NCBI GenBank assembly: GCA_030040855.1
Contig: JASHSL010000243.1
Coordinates: 1-32,973, forward strand
Source of the DNA: Terriglobales bacterium
GTDB lineage: Bacteria; Acidobacteriota; Terriglobia; Terriglobales; Acidobacteriaceae
Direction of reading: 5' to 3'
Length of the DNA stretch: 32,973 bases
Within the stretch, counting starts at the first letter, position 1, and the number at the start of each line of letters is the position of its first letter. Of the stretch, positions 1 to 7,763 are shown piece by piece. The notes beneath the pieces are model-generated. The model was not told the DNA's origin and did no database searches. It saw nothing but the letters and a program-made list of their open reading frames with translations. The position numbers were made by a program, and so were the translations under genes.

Positions 1-2684
1 CGCGCGAGGTGGCCGGCCAGGACACGGGAGAAATTCCGGTTCCGTCCGCGGCGAATCGAAGCGGCGACTTGTCGGACGTCGCCAGCAACCTGACAGGAAC
101 GGTGAGCGGCCCGGCGTGGGCCCAAACTCTGTCGAATGAGCTTGGCAAGTACGTATACGAGGGCGAACCTTACTTCTCGAATGGGTGTACCAGCTCGCAG
201 TGCGTGTTCCCCAATGCCATTATCCCGGCCGCAGCCATATCGGCTCCGTCGCGGCACTTGCTGCAACTAGGGGTTATTCCCCAGGCCAACGTGCCCAATA
301 CGAACTTCTATTCTTCTGCCGCATACAATCAAACGATCCGCGATGATAAATTCGGGGTTCGGGTGGATGCCAACACGAGATTGGGCACGCTTTCTGCCTA
401 TTACTTTTACGATAATTACAACCTTCTGAGTCCATTTCTGAACGTCACGCTGCCGGGATTTGCGACCTCCACGCTGGGAGGCGCACAGCAGGCCAACTTT
501 GGAGCCGTCAAAACCTTTTCCTCGGAGGTTGTGAACGAATTTCGCATCAACTATACCCGCGGTGTTAACAACCCTACGCCGGTTGGAGGCGTCAACCCGG
601 CGCTGACGCCAGCCTCCTTGGGGTTTGCTCCGCCGTCCCAAGGAGGCCTTGCTCCCCAAGACCCGGCAAGCTTCGGCATTCCGAACGTGTCGACGAATGA
701 GTTTTCCTTCGGTGTCAATCCCTTCACCGAAGTGCAGAAGAACAACACCTACCAGATTCTCGATAACTTCACGAAAGTGATGGGCACGCACACCGTGAAG
801 TTTGGAGGGAGTGCCCATCTCAGCCAGATTAGTATTGTCGATCACGGGGCGAATAACGGTACGTTTTACTTTAACGGGAGCGAAACCGGGGACGACTTTG
901 CGGACTTTCTTCTGGGTGCGGTGTCTGGTTCTGGATATAACCAAGGCGTGCAGGTTCCGATGTACACCACCACTCGCTACTATGGCTTTTACGGGCAAGA
1001 CAGCTGGAGAGCCCGCCACGACCTGATTTTGAACTATGGGTTGCGCTGGGAAGTAACCAGCCCATGGTATGAAAAGCACAACGAGATTGAAACCATCGTG
1101 CCCGGAGATCAGTCGATCGTGTTTCCTGGCGCGCCCAGGGGTTGGGTCTTTCCCGGCGATCCGGGAGTTCCCCGTGGTCTCGGACCGACGCGATATACAA
1201 ACTTTGGTCCGCGAGTTGGCTTAGCCTACTCGCCCAGCGCCGGTGGTGGCATCACCCGGTTTCTCTTTGGCTCTCAAGGGAAAAGCAGCATCCGCGCCGG
1301 TTACGGGATGTTCTACACCGCCTTCGAGGATGCCACCAGCTTCAACGAGGTGGGTGATGCTCCCTATGGCTACTATTACGTTAACCCCACCGAGTCGCTG
1401 TTTGCCGCGCCCTTTGTTGATCTCGAAAACGGCCATCCCGAGGGCCAACGTTTCCCGGTCGCATTTCCACCTCAAAATGTAGGGCCATCACATCCCGACA
1501 ACAACGTCAACTGGTCTCAGTTCCTCCCGATCGCGAGTTCGCCGGGCTTTTACTACCGGAATCGCGTTCCTTATTCGGAAGACTACATGTTGTCCTTCCA
1601 GCGACAGTTGAGCGTGAACACCGTGCTCAGCATGAGCTATGTGGGAACCCAGGGTCATCGTCTGCTCAGCGACCTTGAGTCGAATCCGGGAAATCCGGCG
1701 CTCTGTCTGTTTTTGAGCAATCCTGCAGTCCTCAATCCTGTCAGTACCCCATGCGGTCCCTTCGGCGAAGATTCAGTGTACGTGCTGGCCAGCGGCGTGA
1801 CTCCCCCGCCGGGATCGTTCGCCTTTACCGGAACCCTCGGCAATGACGTTTGTCCGGCGGGGAGCACATGCATTTCCGGCACGCGCAAGGTTATCAATCC
1901 CGCCTTTCTCGGGAGCAACGCCTGGTTCATAACCCTGGCGAATTCCGGTTACAACGCGTTGGAAATGAGCTTCAAGCACTCGAGTAAGAGGGCATCGATC
2001 CTGGCATCTTACACGTACAGCAAGTCGATGGATAACTCCTCGAGTTGGGGGCCCGGTGTGGGTGATGCCATCGAGGAGATCAATCCGGTCAACCCCAGAC
2101 TGTCGAGATCGCTCTCCGCCTTCGATATGACGCACAATTTCGTGCTCAGCTATTCCTATGAGCTGCCCTTTGACCAGCTTTTCTCACCCAACCGGCTTAC
2201 CCGGGGATGGATCATCACCGGCATTACTCGTTACACTACGGGTCTGCCGGTAACCATGAACGAACAGGACGACAACTCGCTGCTCGGGACATTTGGCACA
2301 GGCCCTACCGGCTCCGTCGTGGACACGCCAAACTTTACGCGCGGTCCCTTGAACTTCACCGACCCACGCCGCGAAAACCTCACGAACCTAACCAACCCCT
2401 ACTTCAACACCTCGCTATTCAGTGACGAAACGGTGGGACAAATCGGGACTTCTAACCGGCGATTCTTTCACGGTCCGGGAAGCGGGGAGTGGGACTTTGG
2501 CCTGCTGAAGGACGTGTCACTGACCGAGTCCAAGGCAGTCGAATTTCGCGCAGAATTCTTCAATATTTTCAACCACACCAATTTTGGTCTCCCGCAAGGG
2601 GACATCATTAACTCGGCATTCGGCTTTGTCACCTCGGCCTCCCCGCCCCGCATCGGGCAGCTGGCAGTGAAGTTCTTGTTTTAG
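1..2684 (+). CDS. TonB-dependent receptor, Oar-like/carboxypeptidase-regulatory type (5' end outside window)
   Basis: Long open frame running in from the left edge; IPVPSAANRSGDLSDVASNLTGTVSGP, GCTSSQCVFPNAIIP, ...FRAEFFNIFNHTNFGLPQGDIINSAFGFVTSASPPRIGQLAVKFLF C-terminus typical of acidobacterial TonB receptors. Confidence 0.9.
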   Translation, partial: REVAGQDTGEIPVPSAANRSGDLSDVASNLTGTVSGPAWAQTLSNELGKYVYEGEPYFSNGCTSSQCVFPNAIIPAAAISAPSRHLLQLGVIPQANVPNTNFYSSAAYNQTIRDDKFGVRVDANTRLGTLSAYYFYDNYNLLSPFLNVTLPGFATSTLGGAQQANFGAVKTFSSEVVNEFRINYTRGVNNPTPVGGVNPALTPASLGFAPPSQGGLAPQDPASFGIPNVSTNEFSFGVNPFTEVQKNNTYQILDNFTKVMGTHTVKFGGSAHLSQISIVDHGANNGTFYFNGSETGDDFADFLLGAVSGSGYNQGVQVPMYTTTRYYGFYGQDSWRARHDLILNYGLRWEVTSPWYEKHNEIETIVPGDQSIVFPGAPRGWVFPGDPGVPRGLGPTRYTNFGPRVGLAYSPSAGGGITRFLFGSQGKSSIRAGYGMFYTAFEDATSFNEVGDAPYGYYYVNPTESLFAAPFVDLENGHPEGQRFPVAFPPQNVGPSHPDNNVNWSQFLPIASSPGFYYRNRVPYSEDYMLSFQRQLSVNTVLSMSYVGTQGHRLLSDLESNPGNPALCLFLSNPAVLNPVSTPCGPFGEDSVYVLASGVTPPPGSFAFTGTLGNDVCPAGSTCISGTRKVINPAFLGSNAWFITLANSGYNALEMSFKHSSKRASILASYTYSKSMDNSSSWGPGVGDAIEEINPVNPRLSRSLSAFDMTHNFVLSYSYELPFDQLFSPNRLTRGWIITGITRYTTGLPVTMNEQDDNSLLGTFGTGPTGSVVDTPNFTRGPLNFTDPRRENLTNLTNPYFNTSLFSDETVGQIGTSNRRFFHGPGSGEWDFGLLKDVSLTESKAVEFRAEFFNIFNHTNFGLPQGDIINSAFGFVTSASPPRIGQLAVKFLF

Positions 2685-2733
2685 GAATTATCAGGATTCG
2701 ACGTTCCTTAATCTTTACTGAGGTGGGCTCCAG

Positions 2734-5181
2734 GTGTGCCTCACATCTTCTAGAGCGAGCAGCCAATGCCAAGGTCGGCGGATTGGCGCACAAGAAGACA
2801 AAAAATGGCTTATGGTGCTGACCATCCTGATAGGCCTGACTCCGAGCGCCAGCGTGCAGAGCTCGGCACAGGAATCGGCCACGGCCCCCCTTTATCTGGA
2901 CTCAGGGCAGCCGATCGAGCGGCGAGTCGACGACTTGATCAGCCGCATGACGCTGAAGGAAAAGGTCGGCCAGCTCAATCTTCCCTGCGTCTATGTGGAC
3001 CAACTGGGAAAGACCATCCCCGAAAAACTGACCGCTTGCAGACGGTTTGCTGCGGGAACGTATACCAATGAAATTGGCCCGGGCAGCGGCTTCTTTACGC
3101 TCGCCGACACCATTTTGCACCAAGGCACCGAGCAGCAGGTCGAGTACTTTAACGAGCTTCAGAAGATCGCGCTGACGCAAACCCGCCTGAAAATACCGCT
3201 TCTCGAGGACGAAGAAGGTACTCACGGTGCAATGTTCTCTGGTGCCACCGTGTTCCCCGAAGGGCTCGCTATTGGCAGTAGCTTTGATATGCCGCTGGTG
3301 GAGTCCATTTACGCGGCAGCTGCGCGAGAAGCCAGGGCTGTGGGCATTCACATCTTGTCGACATTGGTGTTGGAACTGGACCGAGACCCACGGCTGGGGC
3401 GCAATGAAGAAGCTTATACAGAGGATCCATATCTGGACTCTCGTATCGCCGAAGCCATTGTGCGTGGAGCGCAAGGTTCCAGCATCGACGCCAGGGACAA
3501 AGTGGTGGCTCTGGTGACGGATTTTCCCACCCAGAGCGAACCGGTGAGTGGACTGGAGCGTGGAGCGATCGAGTTGTCGGAACGAATGCTGCGCCGCGAT
3601 TTCTTGCCACCGTGGATTGCGGCTATCACGAAGAACGGCGCGCTCGGTGTGATGGCTGGATACCCAGAAATCGACGATGTGCCTTCCCACGCGTCGCGAA
3701 AGTGGCTGACCGAGGTACTGCGGCAGGAGTTGGGCTTCAAGGGGATCGTCACCAGCGAAGGCGAGGGTTTTGAAACGCTGATTTATGAGGGTATTGTTCC
3801 GACCCAAAAAGAGGCGGGTGCACTGGCCCTGCGAGCAGGCGTCGATTTGAACATCACGTACGAGCCAGCCTATATGGGACCGCTCATTGAAAATGTTCAA
3901 GAGGGAAGAGTCCCGATAGAGCTCGTGGACCAGGCAGTGCGGCGCGTGCTGGAGCTGAAAGTTCGCCTCGGACTTTTCGAACATCCCTATGCCGACCTGG
4001 ATTTTGCCAGGCAGGTTCTACATTCGAAGGAGAACCAGGAACTGGCGCTCCAGGCTGCCCGCGAAGGCATCGTCCTCTTAAGGAATGAGAGCAATGTTCT
4101 GCCACTCAATCGGACCTTGAGATCGGTGGCCGTAATCGGCCCGAATGCCTACAGTTCCTCGAACCTGTTTGGGGATTACGCCCCGCAGGTGGTGCTTCAG
4201 CACATCGGAACAGTTCTCGATGGGATCAAGAGCAAGGTCTCTTCCACCACGCGCGTGGTTTACGCCAAAGGATGCAGCGTGAACGACTCCGACAGGAGCG
4301 GATTTGCAAAAGCTATTCAGGCCGCGAAGAACGCCAGCGTAGCCATATTGGTCATGGGCGAACAGGCCGGAAGGGAAGATGAAAGTGAGCAACCACCTCC
4401 AACGGATGGCGAAGGCTACGATATCGCGACCTTAGATCTGAGCGGCGTGCAGGAGGACCTCATTCGTGCTATCCAGGCGACTGGCACACCAACCGTTCTG
4501 GTGTTGATTAACGGCCGGCCTCTTTCCATCCGCTGGGAAGCTGACCATATCCCCGCCATCGTTGAGGCTTGGGAACCGGGCGAGCGTGGCGGACAAGCTA
4601 TCGCTGATGTCCTCTTCGGCGATTACAACCCGAGCGCGCGTTTGGCGATCACCATTCCACGCAGTGTGGGCCAGCTGCCAGCCTATTACAACTACAAGCC
4701 GTCGAAGTCCTATTGGATCCAAGGTGGTTGGACCCATACCGAAGGGTATGTGGATATGCCCGGCACACCACTCTATGCCTTTGGATATGGACTGGGTTAC
4801 ACCTCGTTTCAATACAGTAATTTTCGCATCGATCCGTCCCAGGTTCGCGGTGACGGTACCGCTCACGTAAGTGTTGATATACAAAATGTCGGAAAGCGGA
4901 CCGGAGTCGAAACCGTCCAGCTTTACCTTCACAAGCGCTTTGCCCCAGTGTCACTTCCAGTCGCGCAACTCCGTGGTTTTGAGAGAGTCGCGCTCGAACC
5001 GGGGCAAATGAAAACTGTGAGTTTTATTTTGGGACCTGAAGACTTTCAGTTGCTCGACGGCGACATGCGTTGGGTCGTCGAACCTGGGACCTTCGACGTC
5101 ATGATTGGGAGCTCTTCCGCAAATATCGCAATGAACGGAACCTTGGAAGTAGTTGGACGTGGCACCTCAGCCGGATATTGA
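2734..5181 (+). CDS. Glycoside hydrolase family 3 beta-glucosidase-like protein (true start possibly the ATG near 2812, giving a signal peptide MVLTILIGLTPSASVQSSAQ)
   Basis: GH3 N-terminal and C-terminal domain motifs: VDDLISRMTLKEKVGQL, LELDRDPRLGRNEEAYTEDPYL, GFKGIVTSEGEGFE, REGIVLLRNESNVLPLN, fibronectin-III-like tail. Confidence 0.93.
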   Translation: MCLTSSRASSQCQGRRIGAQEDKKWLMVLTILIGLTPSASVQSSAQESATAPLYLDSGQPIERRVDDLISRMTLKEKVGQLNLPCVYVDQLGKTIPEKLTACRRFAAGTYTNEIGPGSGFFTLADTILHQGTEQQVEYFNELQKIALTQTRLKIPLLEDEEGTHGAMFSGATVFPEGLAIGSSFDMPLVESIYAAAAREARAVGIHILSTLVLELDRDPRLGRNEEAYTEDPYLDSRIAEAIVRGAQGSSIDARDKVVALVTDFPTQSEPVSGLERGAIELSERMLRRDFLPPWIAAITKNGALGVMAGYPEIDDVPSHASRKWLTEVLRQELGFKGIVTSEGEGFETLIYEGIVPTQKEAGALALRAGVDLNITYEPAYMGPLIENVQEGRVPIELVDQAVRRVLELKVRLGLFEHPYADLDFARQVLHSKENQELALQAAREGIVLLRNESNVLPLNRTLRSVAVIGPNAYSSSNLFGDYAPQVVLQHIGTVLDGIKSKVSSTTRVVYAKGCSVNDSDRSGFAKAIQAAKNASVAILVMGEQAGREDESEQPPPTDGEGYDIATLDLSGVQEDLIRAIQATGTPTVLVLINGRPLSIRWEADHIPAIVEAWEPGERGGQAIADVLFGDYNPSARLAITIPRSVGQLPAYYNYKPSKSYWIQGGWTHTEGYVDMPGTPLYAFGYGLGYTSFQYSNFRIDPSQVRGDGTAHVSVDIQNVGKRTGVETVQLYLHKRFAPVSLPVAQLRGFERVALEPGQMKTVSFILGPEDFQLLDGDMRWVVEPGTFDVMIGSSSANIAMNGTLEVVGRGTSAGY

Positions 5182-5198
5182 CGAGGTACCCTACCTCG
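5182..5198 (+). terminator. Hairpin directly after the GH3 stop codon (CGAGGTA-CCC-TACCTCG); weak T-tract
   Basis: Perfect 7-bp inverted repeat with 3-nt loop starting 1 nt after the stop. Confidence 0.4.
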
Positions 5199-5294
5199 GC
5201 ATTTCTGAGCGCGTCGATTTCCCCAGCGTGGTTCCCTGTTTCTACCGAGAACATCCCAACCCAATGTGGCTCGCGGAGGTGGAAGCCATGCAAT

Positions 5295-5326
5295 GGGCGG
5301 TTAGCTCAGCTAGTTAGGGCGCCTGC
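5295..5326 (+). pseudogene. tRNA 5'-half remnant (acceptor strand, D-arm, 5' anticodon stem)
   Basis: GGGCGGTTAGCTCAGCTAGTTAGGGCGCCTGC reads as tRNA positions 1-31; the sequence after it does not form an anticodon loop, T-arm or 3' acceptor strand. Confidence 0.6.
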
Positions 5327-5543
5327 ACAGTAAGGATTTTGGCCTTCCATGTCACGCTGTGCCTTTTGTTCCATTTACAGAAAGGGACTTTCCCTTCGAT
5401 TGCCTTCGTCTATCCCTGTTTGCCTCATCTCTGTGCACTGGCTGTGCACCACGGGTCAGCCTTTCGCCGGTTCCGGGCTCCGGTTTTAGCCTTGCGGTGA
5501 GGCGGGCTACCCGAGCCTTGTTTCCAAAGCTGCCCAATTTGAG

Positions 5544-5732
5544 TCAGCTTGGCGATCTCGGATTCGCTGAGTAATGCCGCTCTTCCAGATCAGACACTTT
5601 TAGCTTGCTGTCCGGGTCGCCGAGCATCCGCAAAGCGTCAGTTGGCGGCGTCTTTTTTGGTCGTCCGCCAGGATTGTTGGTGTGGCCAACCGGAGAAAGA
5701 TTGCCAAGCTGTTCGGATGGCGCTTGCTGCCG
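5544..5732 (-). pseudogene. Fragment resembling the DUF5681 (xNPGGRPK) domain family; no start codon
   Basis: Open - strand reading RQQAPSEQLGNLSPVGHTNNPGGRPKKTPPTDALRMLGDPDSKLKVSDLEERHYSANPRSPS*; preceded in frame by a stop. Confidence 0.4.
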
Positions 5733-5903
5733 CTAGCTGGGTGCGCTTTCATTTCTTGTTCTGAAGAAACTATAGCAGCGCGGCCAAGAAACTTGGCAAT
5801 GCGGATCAGGCACCAACTCAAATCTGTACTAGCTAATCTGCCACCGCGGGTTGCAACGCCGGTGCCGTATTAGTCGCGTTAAGGCAACGGGTTTTGTGCT
5901 GCG

Positions 5904-5917
5904 GTGACGGCAATCAC
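5904..5917. promoter_or_regulatory. CRP/FNR-type palindrome GTGA-CGGCAA-TCAC
   Basis: Direct sequence; GGTGAcggcaaTCACC, with a CATAAT hexamer at 5940-5945. Confidence 0.45.
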
Positions 5918-6436
5918 CAACCACAGAGCCGACACAACGCATAATCAAGCAGAAGAGTTTCCATGCTCAAAAAGCCTAATCCTCAGAGCCCCGCGTATAC
6001 GGCTGCCAGAGAGTTAAATATCAGCCGACAAGAGTTAATCAATCAGCAATATTCGGCGGGGGCGAGACGCGCTTCTATTAAGCGGGAAGTAGAGTCTAGA
6101 GTCCTTTGTGGCGCTCGGCCGCTCAAGAAGTAGTTGGCGGGCTGCTTCACCACACCCATCCCGACCCCGCCGAGTTTCGCGATCCTGCGGTAGCGGAAAC
6201 TTGCCTGGTCGACAAGTTGGTCCCTGACTGGCCATTGGCCGGAATGTTAGGGGGATGCTTAGCGAGGGGCCGAGGTCGCTGCACAGTCGACCAGCTTTTC
6301 AAAAGGACTGGCGGAGAAGGAAGGAATTCCTTTTATCACCGTCCTATTGGATTACGAGACGGAGTTGGGGCATCTGTAAGAGAAGCCGACGAACAAGTCG
6401 GGACACGCAACGGACGCTAAAGGGCAGGAATACGCA

Positions 6437-6598
6437 GTGGATGCTGCTATAACAATAATGAAGAGCGAAGGAGCTAAATATCTTTGGATTGAGGAACCTT
6501 CGGGCCGAATCGCTAGTGTTTTGGAGCCCCCGGCCAGGCCAAGCGTGCATCCCCACCTCGTCGAGGCTGAAGGAGAATGGCAATTCGGGCCCGATTAG
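6437..6598 (+). CDS. Possible small hypothetical ORF (53 aa, GTG start), tail-to-tail with the ferredoxin gene
   Basis: Reading VDAAITIMKSEGAKYLWIEEPSGRIASVLEPPARPSVHPHLVEAEGEWQFGPD*; protein-like composition, no homology known to me. Confidence 0.25.
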   Translation: MDAAITIMKSEGAKYLWIEEPSGRIASVLEPPARPSVHPHLVEAEGEWQFGPD

Positions 6599-6849
6599 TT
6601 GGCGTAGTATTTGGCGTTGATGTCGATAAACTGCTTGAAACCCTCAGCCAAATCGTCCAGAGCGTAAATGGAGTCAGATTTGCACACTGGCACGCAAGCC
6701 CCACAATCAATGCAACCCACAGGATCGACGAACAATTGCTTAGCTTCTTCAAAGCCAGGCTCATCTTTCTTGGGGTGAACGCAGTCTGTGGGGCAGATGT
6801 CGGCACAGAGCAAGTCTTTCGTGCAGGTATCGATAATTACATATGCCAT
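6595..6849 (-). CDS. Ferredoxin, 7Fe/8Fe bacterial type
   Basis: MAYVIIDTCTKDLLCADICPTDCVHPKK...CIDCGACVPVCKSDSIYALDD; two cysteine clusters. Confidence 0.9.
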   Translation of the reverse strand: MAYVIIDTCTKDLLCADICPTDCVHPKKDEPGFEEAKQLFVDPVGCIDCGACVPVCKSDSIYALDDLAEGFKQFIDINAKYYAN

Positions 6850-6905
6850 AAGGTTCTCCAGATTAAAGAGGTAGTTCTAACTTACGCAGTTAGCAGCAGG
6901 AGCGG

Positions 6906-6923
6906 CTGTGACCTTGGTCACAG
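6906..6923. promoter_or_regulatory. CRP-type operator CTGTGACC-TT-GGTCACAG
   Basis: Exact TGTGA-N6-TCACA with 8-bp arms, 57 bp upstream of the ferredoxin start. Confidence 0.55.
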
Positions 6924-6999
6924 GGAAAAGTGTTTCCAGCCCGATCAGCTGAATGCTCCGTACCGGAGCAGCATCTTCCGCTCATTTGTTCTCAGGCGC

Positions 7000-7440
7000 T
7001 CATCCGCTCCATCCTGCCCAGGCGATCCGCCGTGGATCCTCAAAGAGTCTCGCAGTTTCAGCTCCGAAGACAAAGCCGCCAATGTGCGCCAGGTAGGCCA
7101 CTCCTCCCGTCTGCACATTCGCTACCGCGCCGGCGTTCAAGAGCTGAATTAGGAACCACACTACGATTAAAAGCGCCGCGGGGATCAGCGTAATACGCAC
7201 GAAAGTGAGGATGACCAGACGCGAGCGCATTCGGTCGCGGGGGTAGGTTACGAGAAACGCACCGAATGACGGCGGCAATCGTGCCGCTTGCGCAAAGGTT
7301 CGGAACCGTGAAACCTGGGCTGGCCACGACCTGTGCGAGCATGGCCACAAGACCGCCGGCAAGATAGAACGCCGAGAAGCGCAAGGGAGTCTGCGTCGTG
7401 GTCATCGAACCGGTTCCACCGCCGTGCCAAACATGCCGAG
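7000..7440 (-). pseudogene. Rhomboid-family intramembrane serine protease, C-terminal remnant, frameshifted
   Basis: Frame A: FSAFYLAGGLVAMLAQVVASPGFTVPNLCASGTIAAVI; frame B: GAFLVTYPRDRMRSRLVILTFVRITLIPAALLIVVWFLIQLLNAGAVANVQTGGVAYLAHIGGFVFGAETARLFE; halves join near 7265 in different frames and the N-terminus is missing. Confidence 0.75.
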
Positions 7441-7763
7441 CATGGCTGGGGGTGTCGCTGTGTCCCCTCCGCGCTCTTCCCGACACAGCACCGCTCGGTG
7501 TCCCATCTGCAACGCTTTTCGCCACCGTGACTCCGGCTGCCGGAGTTTCTCTCTCCCACGACGCCGACCCTTTGGTTGTAGATCTACACCCTGTCGGGCC
7601 CCGGAAACTCCGAACCGGCCTTTTTCCCAAGTCGAAACGGGGGTTTGTCGATCTTTGCCGAGTGCGGCTAGCTGCTGCCCTTCCAGATAGCGCCGCTTCC
7701 GAAGTATTCAAGTGTATTTTGGGCCCGACAACGGACGCGAGTGAGTGGCAGGGGTCGCCAGCA

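Noticed and set aside
267-1079. 270-aa - strand ORF inside the TonB receptor
   Set aside because: Antisense to a clearly coding gene; no recognisable motif; a GC-rich shadow ORF
2902-3984. 360-aa - strand ORF antisense to the GH3 gene
   Set aside because: Shadow ORF opposite strong GH3 motifs
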